From: Bacillota bacterium
GTDB lineage: Bacteria; Bacillota; Clostridia; Acetivibrionales; DSM-1351
Assembly (NCBI GenBank): GCA_023412635.1
Contig: JAEYNI010000206.1
Coordinates: forward strand, 1 to 36,645
Length of the DNA stretch: 36,645 bases
Direction of reading: 5' to 3'
Of this stretch, positions 24,682-32,584 are shown piece after piece. Under the pieces are notes generated by a model that saw only the letters and a program-made list of their open reading frames with translations, was not told where the DNA came from and did no database searches. The position numbers and the translations under genes were made by a program. Numbering within the stretch: the stretch's first letter is position 1; every line of letters begins with the position of its first letter.

Positions 24682-25535
24682 AGTATTTAGTGTTAGGTGC
24701 ATCGGGTATGGCAGGACATACCATCGCTATTTATTTACAAGAGAGAGGATATGATGTGACAGCATTCACTAGAAATCCTTTTCCATACTGTAATAATAAT
24801 ATTACCGGAGATGCTATGGACAGGAATCTTATAGTATCAATACTACAGGAGAACGACTATGATGTGGTAATAAACTGTATAGGCTTGTTAAATAAGGATT
24901 GTGATGTTGAGCAGTCAATGGCTGTTTATTTAAATAGTTATTTACCATATCTAATTAAAGATGTTATAAAGGATTCTAAAACTAAGCTAATTCATATGAG
25001 TACAGATTGTGTTTTTTCAGGGAAAAAAGGAAAATATAACGAGAATAGCTTTTGTGATGGTGATACATTTTATGACAGGACAAAGGCTTTGGGTGAGGTG
25101 GAAGATAACAAAAACCTTACTTTTAGAAACTCTATAGTGGGACCCGACATGAATATAAAGGGGATAGGACTTTTTAACTGGTTTATGGAACAGAATGGTA
25201 CTATAAATGGATATTTGAAAGCCATTTGGACAGGTGTTACGACATTGACGCTTGCTAAAGCTATGGAGAAAGCATATATACAAAATATTACTGGGATATA
25301 CAACCTTGTAAACAATGAAACTATTAGCAAATTTGATCTACTTAATCTTTTTAACAAGCACCTTAAGAATGGGTCTACTAATATCGTACCAAGCGATAGA
25401 GTGGATTTGGATAAATCCCTAATAAATAATAGAAATGATTTTTCCTTTGAAGTGCCAAGTTACGAGACAATGGTAATAGAAATGAGAGATTGGATTAACA
25501 AACACAAGGAGTTATATCCGCATTATTTTATATAA
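24663..25535 (+). CDS. RmlD-like 4-keto-sugar reductase (WbvR-like)
   Basis: A 290-residue reductase resembling dTDP-4-dehydrorhamnose reductase. It has LGASGMAGHTIA (11-22), NCIGLL (71-76), HMSTDCVFSGKKG (111-123) and Tyr137-x3-Lys141 (YDRTK). GTG at 24663 is the start, with GAGAGGA in front. The C-terminal cupin domain of CapF/WbjC (about 370 residues) is absent, which argues against the L-FucNAc pathway. An RmlD-like reductase between a CapE-like dehydratase and a 2-epimerase matches the WbvB-WbvR-WbvD route to UDP-L-QuiNAc through UDP-L-RhaNAc. The exact product depends on stereochemistry that cannot be read here. Confidence 0.82.
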   Translation: MERRKIKYLVLGASGMAGHTIAIYLQERGYDVTAFTRNPFPYCNNNITGDAMDRNLIVSILQENDYDVVINCIGLLNKDCDVEQSMAVYLNSYLPYLIKDVIKDSKTKLIHMSTDCVFSGKKGKYNENSFCDGDTFYDRTKALGEVEDNKNLTFRNSIVGPDMNIKGIGLFNWFMEQNGTINGYLKAIWTGVTTLTLAKAMEKAYIQNITGIYNLVNNETISKFDLLNLFNKHLKNGSTNIVPSDRVDLDKSLINNRNDFSFEVPSYETMVIEMRDWINKHKELYPHYFI

Positions 25536-25554
25536 AGTAGAAGGTGAAACGAAC

Positions 25555-26673
25555 ATGTTAAAATTGATGACAATAGTGGGGACTCGCCCAGAAATAATCA
25601 AGTTATCAGAGATAATTAAAAAGTGTGACAAATATTTTGAAAATATATTGGTTCATACTGGACAAAACTATGACTATGCACTTAATGAGCAGTTTTTTTA
25701 TGAGCTCGGAATAAGAAAGCCAGATTACTATCTTGGTGTGGTTGGAGACAACTTGGGTCAAACAATGGGTAATATTATTGCTAAATCATATGATGCGATG
25801 TACGAACAAAAACCCGATGCAGTATTGGTTTTAGGTGACACAAATTCATGTTTGTCCATTATATCTGCTAAACGCCTTAAGATACCAATTTTTCATCTTG
25901 AGGCTGGAAACCGCTGTTTTGATGAAAATTTACCTGAAGAAATTAATCGAAGAATTATTGACCATATAAGTGATGTTAATCTTTGTTATACAGAGCACGC
26001 TAGACGCTACCTATATTCTGAAGGAATTAAAAAAGAGTATACCTATGTTGTAGGATCTCCATTAACAGAGGTCTTAAGGTCGAATATAGAGAGAATAAAC
26101 AACAGCCAAGTTCTTGAAAAGCTCGGACTAGAAAAGAATGAGTATATAATAGTTTCTGCGCATAGAGAAGAAAATATTGATAACGAGAAAAACTTTTTCG
26201 AGCTAATGAATGCAATAAATGCTATGGCTGAGACCTATGATATCCCAGTAATCTATTCTATGCACCCAAGATCAAAAAAATACATTGAACAAAGGGGCTT
26301 TGTGTTTCATAGTAACGTGAGAGCTTTACAGCCTTTTGGATTTACTGATTACAACATGCTACAATTAAATGCTTTTTGTGTCGTGTCAGATAGTGGTACT
26401 CTTCCAGAAGAAGGGTCATTCTTTAAATTCCCAGCAGTTTCAATAAGAACCAGTACTGAACGTCCAGAGTCGCTGGAAAAGGGTAACTTTATTATCGGGA
26501 GTATAACAACTAAACAAGTATTACAAGCTGTAGATTTAGCTGTAAATATGTTTAAAAACGGCGATTTAGGTGCTACAACTATTGATTATACTGATGAAAA
26601 TGTCAGCACAAAAGTTGTAAAGATAATACAAAGTTATGTTGGGATAGTAAATAGAATGGTTTGGAGAAAGTAA
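25555..26673 (+). CDS. Non-hydrolysing UDP-N-acetylhexosamine 2-epimerase (WbvD/WbjD/WecB family)
   Basis: A 372-residue enzyme with MTIVGTRPEIIKL at the N-terminus, VLVLGDTNS (90-98, Asp95), HLEAGNRCFDENLPEEINRR (114-133), SAHREENID and SDSGTLPEEG. These are the active-site motifs of WecB-like 2-epimerases. As the third gene of the dehydratase-reductase-epimerase trio it should invert C2 of UDP-L-RhaNAc to give UDP-L-QuiNAc. A house-keeping WecB role (UDP-GlcNAc to UDP-ManNAc) is possible but less likely given the tight linkage. It is the last gene of the long operon; a new promoter follows. Confidence 0.88.
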   Translation: MLKLMTIVGTRPEIIKLSEIIKKCDKYFENILVHTGQNYDYALNEQFFYELGIRKPDYYLGVVGDNLGQTMGNIIAKSYDAMYEQKPDAVLVLGDTNSCLSIISAKRLKIPIFHLEAGNRCFDENLPEEINRRIIDHISDVNLCYTEHARRYLYSEGIKKEYTYVVGSPLTEVLRSNIERINNSQVLEKLGLEKNEYIIVSAHREENIDNEKNFFELMNAINAMAETYDIPVIYSMHPRSKKYIEQRGFVFHSNVRALQPFGFTDYNMLQLNAFCVVSDSGTLPEEGSFFKFPAVSIRTSTERPESLEKGNFIIGSITTKQVLQAVDLAVNMFKNGDLGATTIDYTDENVSTKVVKIIQSYVGIVNRMVWRK

Positions 26674-26718
26674 TAATAACCAATGATAAGTACAGATTTA
26701 GCCAATAATTCAGTTATA

Positions 26719-26747
26719 TTGAAATAACCTGACTATGTTGATATAAT
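26719..26747 (+). promoter_or_regulatory. Extended -10 promoter before the Wzz-like gene
   Basis: TTGAAA (26719-26724) and TATAAT (26742-26747) are 17 bases apart, with TG at 26739-26740 giving a TGaTATAAT extended -10. It lies about 40 bases before the start codon. The Wzz-like gene therefore probably has its own transcript in addition to readthrough. Confidence 0.8.
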
Positions 26748-26794
26748 GACAATGAAATATGATATTATAGAATAAAGGATTAAGGAGTAAATAT

Positions 26795-27802
26795 ATGAAC
26801 GAACAAAATTTGCAGAATTATCAGGGTGAAATTGAGTTGAGAGAACTCTTTCTTGCCTTATGGAAACATAAATTATCTATTTTAAGCTTCGCTGTTTTAG
26901 GTGCAATTTTAGCAGGAATATTGAGTGTGTTTTTTTTAGATCCTGTTTATATTACAAGTATGAAAGTCGACCTTAATATCCCTGAAACCTATAATACAAG
27001 ATACGGTGAATATAAGATGACTGTATCCTCTGACAGACAATATATGGAATTAATTACGAACAATGATGTTATTGCTGAAACAATTAAGGATATGGAATAT
27101 GATTCTAGTGAAGTAAATTTAAATGATCTAAAAAAAAGGATTACCATAGGTAGAACAACATCAACTGTTCAACAAAAAATTCATGATATTACAGTTTCAG
27201 CCCCTGATCCTGTTGAAGCTCAGAAACTTGCTAAAGTACTTTATAACAACTACTTAGATTATTTATTTTTTACTACTAATGAAAGAGCACTTAACCATTA
27301 TAATAATATGTTTAGTTCTAATATCAAATCTTGTCAAAATATTATTGACAGTACCAAAGTTATTCTTAAAAAAAATAAAGAACTTTTAGCAAATACTCCA
27401 CAAACTATTAACCAAAGTAACCTAATTAATACTGAAAAAAATGTAGTTATTGAAAATATAATAAACCCAGCATATACTAAAATTGAAGAAGCGATAATAG
27501 AAAACCAACAGCTTATTTATAGTACAGAAGAATCTATAAAAAAATATGAAAAATACTTAAATGAAATAGATACAGAAAAAAATGTATTAAATGAATATAC
27601 TGAAACGGGAAATATTCAAAGAGATGGGACGGGTTTAATAAACATTGCTAATACTAATATTATTCTAGTTTCTAGTCCGGAGATACCTATTGAAAAAACA
27701 AGTCCTAATACTATTCTAAACATTGCAATGGGGCTAATTATAGCCGTTGTAGTAGGAGCTGTATTTTTATTGATAAAAGAATTTTGGTTAAAAAAAGTAT
27801 AG
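26795..27802 (+). CDS. Wzz-like chain-length determinant / polysaccharide co-polymerase
   Basis: A 335-residue protein with a Wzz domain. Two membrane helices (about 31-53 and 308-328) flank a long extracytoplasmic region containing SDRQYMELITNNDVI and predicted coiled coil (about 165-260). A Pro-containing stretch (SSPEIPIEKTSPN) precedes the second helix, as is usual. The short C-terminus has no fused tyrosine kinase, and no separate CapB/Wzc-like kinase or phosphatase gene is visible in the window. It should set the length of chains made by the Wzy-like polymerase. GGAGT precedes the ATG, and the gene has its own strong promoter and a likely terminator. Confidence 0.88.
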   Translation: MNEQNLQNYQGEIELRELFLALWKHKLSILSFAVLGAILAGILSVFFLDPVYITSMKVDLNIPETYNTRYGEYKMTVSSDRQYMELITNNDVIAETIKDMEYDSSEVNLNDLKKRITIGRTTSTVQQKIHDITVSAPDPVEAQKLAKVLYNNYLDYLFFTTNERALNHYNNMFSSNIKSCQNIIDSTKVILKKNKELLANTPQTINQSNLINTEKNVVIENIINPAYTKIEEAIIENQQLIYSTEESIKKYEKYLNEIDTEKNVLNEYTETGNIQRDGTGLINIANTNIILVSSPEIPIEKTSPNTILNIAMGLIIAVVVGAVFLLIKEFWLKKV

Positions 27803-27853
27803 CCCTTACAGTGTTTTAAGTTACCATCTTCATATGGATTGCTTTATATAAAT

Positions 27854-27897
27854 AAGGTCTATTACGCAAGACAGCGAGGTTAGGCCTTTAATTTTTT
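27854..27897 (+). terminator. Probable terminator of the Wzz-like gene
   Basis: AAGGTCTA (27854-27861) pairs with TAGGCCTT (27881-27888) through eight pairs, one of them G-T, around a 19-base loop. TAATTTTTT follows (six T at 27892-27897). The long loop lowers confidence. No known riboswitch consensus could be matched to this leader region. Confidence 0.55.
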
Positions 27898-27960
27898 CGA
27901 TGAAGAATTTAGCATGTAGGAGAGCTGATACTATAGGTATTATAAGTAGGAGGATTCATT

Positions 27961-29055
27961 GTGCGTAATATTGGTTTAGACATATCAAGAAGTACCGCCA
28001 TAATACTAGTTTTATTAGCCCACTCAAAATTATATTTTCCACTTACTTTCTATAATTTATTAGAAACCTTAGGTATTTTTGGAGTTGAGATATTCTTTAC
28101 ATTAAGTGGTTTTCTCATAGGTCAAATTATTATCAATGATGTTCTTGAAGAAGGCTCCTGGTCTTCATTAAAGCGTTTTTATATCCGTAGATGGTTGAGA
28201 ACACTGCCCATATACTATGTTGTTTTGTTTTTCTTGTTCATATTTAATAAAACATTCCATTGGGAACATATATTATTTCTTCAGAATTTTAAGGAGTCAA
28301 CTTTATTATTTTTCCCTGAGTCATGGAGTTTATCAGTGGAGGAGTGGTTTTACCTATTGATACCATTTGTACTCCTGCTGATTACAAAAATTTTTGGAAA
28401 CAAAAAAGTGAGATTTATTAGTATCTGTATAATATTAATCCTATTACTGTTAGCTATTAGAGGTATATATGTCTATGTTTTTAATCCTAAATGGGTAATA
28501 GGGGTCAGGATGCAGCCTTTTTTACGAATGGATAGCCTTGTATTCGGGGTGTTGTTTGCAGGAATAAAAATTTACTATAAAAAAACATATAAACTTATTG
28601 TTAGGCGAGCCGTTTTATTACTTTCTTTATCAGTTTTAGGGTTAACCTTATGTGGGTTCTATTTTTTCGTTAATTTCAATAAGGGTATTTTTGATCACAC
28701 TTTTTTTCCAAGAACCTTATATTTAAGTATTATTCCTCTATTTTCTATAGGTGTTGTAATTGCGTTGGAAAATATGAAATTTGGCCACTTGAATAACAAG
28801 TTGATAAAAGTGATAAATTTTATAAGCTTAACCAGTTATAGTACATACCTTATTCATTACGGTATTATAAAAAATTTATATAAGTTAAAAAAGATAATAC
28901 CCTATTACCCATTTACGATGCTAATTTGGATTATATCTCTATGCCTAATATATACAATAGCCTGGTTTAGCTATAAGTATGTGGAACAGCCTGTTTTAAG
29001 GTATAGAGATAAAATTACTTTAACTTATCACAATCAAGTTAATATAAAGGTCTAA
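27961..29055 (+). CDS. Membrane acyltransferase family 3 (OafA-like O-acetyltransferase)
   Basis: A 364-residue integral membrane protein of the acyltransferase-3 type with about 10 helices. Family marks: RNIGLDISRSTAIILVLLAHS with His21, EIFFTLSGFLIGQI, RRWLRTLPIYY, and SWSLSVEEWFYLLIP with the conserved Glu pair. These proteins move acetyl groups from cytoplasmic acetyl-CoA to surface glycans. It lacks the periplasmic SGNH domain of longer OafA proteins. GTG at 27961 follows AGGAGGA. A weak promoter-like pair (TTAGCA, 17 bases, TATAGG) lies just upstream, so it may be transcribed separately. It probably O-acetylates the polysaccharide made by this cluster. Confidence 0.87.
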   Translation: MRNIGLDISRSTAIILVLLAHSKLYFPLTFYNLLETLGIFGVEIFFTLSGFLIGQIIINDVLEEGSWSSLKRFYIRRWLRTLPIYYVVLFFLFIFNKTFHWEHILFLQNFKESTLLFFPESWSLSVEEWFYLLIPFVLLLITKIFGNKKVRFISICIILILLLLAIRGIYVYVFNPKWVIGVRMQPFLRMDSLVFGVLFAGIKIYYKKTYKLIVRRAVLLLSLSVLGLTLCGFYFFVNFNKGIFDHTFFPRTLYLSIIPLFSIGVVIALENMKFGHLNNKLIKVINFISLTSYSTYLIHYGIIKNLYKLKKIIPYYPFTMLIWIISLCLIYTIAWFSYKYVEQPVLRYRDKITLTYHNQVNIKV

Positions 29056-29169
29056 AGCTAATTTCCAGATCTGACAAACTTATTGGTAAATACAACAGAG
29101 AATATTGAAGTGGAAAAAAATACAATAACTACTTTCCCTACTAGTTCCACTGAATCTAATTCTAATATA

Positions 29170-29198
29170 TTTAATCATAGGTTATTTACTGCTATAAT
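29170..29198 (+). promoter_or_regulatory. Extended -10 promoter before the PglF-like gene
   Basis: TATAAT (29193-29198) has TG at 29190-29191, a TGcTATAAT extended -10, with TTTAAT (29170-29175) 17 bases upstream. It lies about 45 bases before the start codon. The -35 is weak, but the -10 is perfect. Confidence 0.6.
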
Positions 29199-29244
29199 AA
29201 ATACTAAGGTTCTAATAGACTAAGATAATGGAGATATTTTACAT

Positions 29245-31092
29245 ATGAAATATAGAATTAAAGCTCTTTCTCTTGCTGGCATTGATATTATTCTCATAAA
29301 CGCATCACTTATTTTATCGTATTTGTTAAGGATTGAAAATATTTTTATTGATCCTAAATACAGTAATTTCGTAAATGAAATTCCAAAATTGATTATTATC
29401 ACTTCCATTGTGAAACTTGCAACATTTATGGTTTTCAAACTGTATAGCAGTCTATGGAAATATGCAGGTGTATACGAATTAACAAGGATCATACTATCTT
29501 CAATGATAAGCAACAGTTTCATGATGGGTTTTGTATTTCTTACACGTACTCCTATACCACGAAGCATATTTATAATTACTTTTTTTATTGATTGCTTTTT
29601 TATAGGGGCAATAAGATTTGCATACCGAATATTTAGGCGTGTTGTGAGAGGCGAAGTACTTCTTATAAAAAACAACAAAAAAATAATGATTATTGGTGCT
29701 GGTGATGCAGGTGCTTCACTTATTAATGAATACAATCTCCACCCCGAACTTAAGAGCACGCCTATAGCGATTATTGACGACAGCCGCGGGAAACAGGGTA
29801 AAAAACTAAATGGTGTCCCTGTAGCCGGAACCCGCTGTGATATTGTCAAAGTAGCTGAAGACAAGCATATTGATGAGATAATAATTGCAATACCTTCTAC
29901 TTCTTCAAAAACTATTAATGAGATATATACAATATGCTCCAATACAAAGTGCAAAGTAAAGATACTGCCATCCTTATCTCAGCTTATTGATGAAACCGTT
30001 TCAGTGCAAAAGATTCGTGATGTAAAAATAGAAGACTTGTTGGGTAGAGAGCCTATTATGCTTGACAATAACGAAATAGGCAGCCTAATCAGTGATCGTG
30101 TGGTCCTGGTCACCGGCGGCGGAGGTTCAATAGGCTCCGAATTATGCAGACAGATAGCTGCTTTTTCACCTAAACAGCTTATTATACTGGATAATTACGA
30201 GAACAATGTATACGACATACAAAATGAGCTTTTGTCAAACAACCCAGGATTGAATCTTGTTGCTATTATAGCCAACGTCAGAGAAAAACCCCGGCTGGAG
30301 AGAATATTCAAAACCCACAGGCCTGATTTGGTGTTTCATGCGGCGGCCCACAAGCATGTACCTCTTATGGAGGCCAATCCTACCGAAGCAATAAAGAACA
30401 ATATATTCGGAACCTTAAATGTTGCTGAGTGCGCCGACAAGTACGGAGCAAAACGCTTTGTTATGATATCTACCGACAAAGCTGTAAATCCAACTAATAT
30501 CATGGGCGCAACTAAGAGAGTAGCTGAAATGATCATTCAGGCCTTATCAAAACAAAGCAGGACTGAGTTTGTTGCCGTAAGATTCGGTAATGTGTTAGGC
30601 AGCAATGGAAGCGTTATTCCATTATTTAAAAAGCAGATAGAGCAGGGCGGGCCGGTGACCGTTACCGATCCTGAGATTATAAGATATTTTATGACCATAC
30701 CAGAAGCAGTTCAATTGGTGCTACAGGCAGGGGCCATGGCTAAGGGCGGAGAAATATTCGTGCTTGATATGGGTGAACCTGTGAAAATCTATGACCTTGC
30801 CAGAAACCTCATCAAGCTATCAGGCTTTGAACCGGATGTGGATATAAAAATCGAATTTACCGGCTTAAGGCCAGGCGAAAAGCTGTATGAGGAACTACTG
30901 CTGGCTGAAGAGGGTATAGAGGCAACTAAAAACAATAAGATATACATTGCAAAACCGTTACATACTGATCTTGCTATTCTCAGAAGAGAAATAGAGTGTT
31001 TAAAGGATATAATTACAAACAGAGCAGATGAGGTCAGGGATTACATGAAGATCATAGTTCCCAACTACGACTATAAAGAGAAGGTTCAATAG
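29245..31092 (+). CDS. Membrane UDP-GlcNAc 4,6-dehydratase (PglF/WbpM/CapD-like)
   Basis: A 615-residue protein. Four membrane helices (about 10-30, 48-68, 83-100 and 108-125) lead into a Rossmann-like domain (MIIGAGDAGASLI, 148-160). A catalytic SDR domain follows: VTGGGGSIGSEL (289-300), VFHAAAHKHVPLME (363-376), MISTDKAVNPTNIMGATKR with Met420-x3-Lys424, and TGLRPGEKLYEELL. Met in place of Tyr is normal in the WbpM/PglF group. It should make the 4-keto-6-deoxy sugar for the aminotransferase at 8732, although it lies 20 kb away with its own promoter. The first 400 bases are very AT-rich; from about 29.65 kb the gene is clearly richer in G and C, like the genes that follow. Alternative: a general initiation-sugar dehydratase shared by several glycan clusters. 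Confidence 0.9.
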   Translation: MKYRIKALSLAGIDIILINASLILSYLLRIENIFIDPKYSNFVNEIPKLIIITSIVKLATFMVFKLYSSLWKYAGVYELTRIILSSMISNSFMMGFVFLTRTPIPRSIFIITFFIDCFFIGAIRFAYRIFRRVVRGEVLLIKNNKKIMIIGAGDAGASLINEYNLHPELKSTPIAIIDDSRGKQGKKLNGVPVAGTRCDIVKVAEDKHIDEIIIAIPSTSSKTINEIYTICSNTKCKVKILPSLSQLIDETVSVQKIRDVKIEDLLGREPIMLDNNEIGSLISDRVVLVTGGGGSIGSELCRQIAAFSPKQLIILDNYENNVYDIQNELLSNNPGLNLVAIIANVREKPRLERIFKTHRPDLVFHAAAHKHVPLMEANPTEAIKNNIFGTLNVAECADKYGAKRFVMISTDKAVNPTNIMGATKRVAEMIIQALSKQSRTEFVAVRFGNVLGSNGSVIPLFKKQIEQGGPVTVTDPEIIRYFMTIPEAVQLVLQAGAMAKGGEIFVLDMGEPVKIYDLARNLIKLSGFEPDVDIKIEFTGLRPGEKLYEELLLAEEGIEATKNNKIYIAKPLHTDLAILRREIECLKDIITNRADEVRDYMKIIVPNYDYKEKVQ

Positions 31093-31217
31093 TTATATAA
31101 ACATATTATTTAATCAATTAAATTTGAATGAAATCATACAAAAAGGAAAATTCGTAGTATTATATTGTATCTGTAAATATATTTTATGGGAAGGAAGGGA
31201 GGAAGCTGCGTAAAGTA

Positions 31218-32561
31218 TTGATTTTTAGCGCAGCAGGAAATTTGATACTGAAAAACAAAAGGTTATATATATGTTTGCTGATTATTTTTGCATTAATATT
31301 GCAGGTTCAGGGGCTTTCTATAGCGGCAGACGGGGATTCTTCCGCCAAAAGCTCAAATAGTACATCACAAACACTTAAATTATCCCTGGAGGATGCTATA
31401 AAGCTTGGAGTTTCCAACGACTCCGATTTAACTTCGTTGGAAATTTCAATTAATAAAATGTGGAGGGTACACAATAAGGATAAGTCCTTTAAGGAAATAA
31501 CCGAAATGACGCAGTCTGAGTTAGATGAAATTGATGAATACTATAAATTGTCTGAGAAAAAGAATATAAATGATAACTTGAATCATTTTGAAGAAGAACG
31601 ATTTGAAGAATACAGAGATAAGTATGGTGATGCCCCGTATTACAGAGAGACATTTTTTGAGAATTATTTAAACGGCAATTTTTCAAATTACTCTTCCTGG
31701 CTTCAGTTGCTAAGTCTAAAAGACAATTATGATACAAGCAAGGCAAGGCTTAAGGGTGATGTTCAAGCCCTATACTATAATCTCCTATACTTTATTGAAT
31801 TGTGCAAGTATCAGGAGGATTCTCTTGAAACAATGGAAAAGCAGTATTCAGGTATAGAATTGAAATACGAAAAAGGTTTGGTCTCAGAACTGGATAAATG
31901 TAAGTTCGAACTAGAACTCAACAAAAAAAGAATGGAAGTACAAAAACTGAATAGGCGTAAAGAGATTCAAGAGTTATTATTTAAGCAGCTATGTGGCATA
32001 GACCGGTTAAGAAAAATTGAACTTACTGATGTAGGGGCAGGTTTGAATAAAGATAACAAGCTGGATACATATCAAAAATATTTGGATCAAGCGCTGGCAA
32101 ACAGAAGTGAAATAGTTAATGCAAAGCTTCAAGCAGAAGTTTACAAAAAAGAATTGGATTATTACGATAAATACATAAAAAAGCAGTACGTATTTGCACG
32201 GACAAATCTTCAGCAGCAGCTGGAGGACGCGGAGTTTGGCGTAACTAAAAATATTTTAGATGTTACTAATGATATCAAAGCTGCGTACACCGACGTAAAG
32301 TCGATTCAGAAAAAAATGGAAATAGAGAAGAGGAATGCTCAAACCAAAAAAGCTGATTATATAATTGCGCAGAAAAAGTACTCACTTGGACAGATAAGCC
32401 TCGTAGATCTATGGAAGGCCAAAGACGAAGCAAATAGTGCAGAAATGATATACAAAGATGCTCAAAGAGACACGGCTTATAGCTTTTATAGACTTGAGGA
32501 GCTGGCTTGCAAGTTGGGTCCCGGCTACAAAGCAAGTGAAGTGATCATTGTACTTGAATAA
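31218..32561 (+). CDS. TolC-family secreted coiled-coil protein, first of two
   Basis: A 447-residue exported protein. The basic start and hydrophobic segment (LYICLLIIFALILQVQGLSIAA, about 15-36) form a signal peptide. LSLEDAIKLGVSNDSDL (about 55-71) is the standard opening of outer-membrane efflux (TolC-type) repeats, with a second block of long helices (about 265-430) ending KKYSLGQISLVDLWKAKDE. An acidic, charged insert (about 90-150) breaks the first repeat. The start is taken as TTG 31218 after GGGAGGAAG; a TTG at 31240 region is possible. TolC proteins normally sit in an outer membrane; here they occur in a Gram-positive context. No HlyD-like adaptor or ABC/RND pump is adjacent, so the function is unknown. 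Confidence 0.8.
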   Translation: MIFSAAGNLILKNKRLYICLLIIFALILQVQGLSIAADGDSSAKSSNSTSQTLKLSLEDAIKLGVSNDSDLTSLEISINKMWRVHNKDKSFKEITEMTQSELDEIDEYYKLSEKKNINDNLNHFEEERFEEYRDKYGDAPYYRETFFENYLNGNFSNYSSWLQLLSLKDNYDTSKARLKGDVQALYYNLLYFIELCKYQEDSLETMEKQYSGIELKYEKGLVSELDKCKFELELNKKRMEVQKLNRRKEIQELLFKQLCGIDRLRKIELTDVGAGLNKDNKLDTYQKYLDQALANRSEIVNAKLQAEVYKKELDYYDKYIKKQYVFARTNLQQQLEDAEFGVTKNILDVTNDIKAAYTDVKSIQKKMEIEKRNAQTKKADYIIAQKKYSLGQISLVDLWKAKDEANSAEMIYKDAQRDTAYSFYRLEELACKLGPGYKASEVIIVLE

Positions 32562-32584
32562 TTTAAGGATAAGAAGGTGTTTGT

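Noticed and set aside
27841..27960. Possible c-di-GMP-type riboswitch before the acyltransferase-3 gene
   Set aside because: A short ACGCAAGAC-like string recalls the motif, but the other conserved blocks and the helix layout are missing. A terminator hairpin explains the region better.
29220..29954. A 244-residue open frame on the minus strand
   Set aside because: It is entirely antisense to the 5' part of the PglF-like gene, which has clear motifs and a ribosome site; the minus-strand protein resembles no family I know.
31093..31217. Promoter before the first TolC-like gene
   Set aside because: TATTAT and TTGAAT-like boxes exist in this AT-rich gap, but no pair has correct spacing and good matches.
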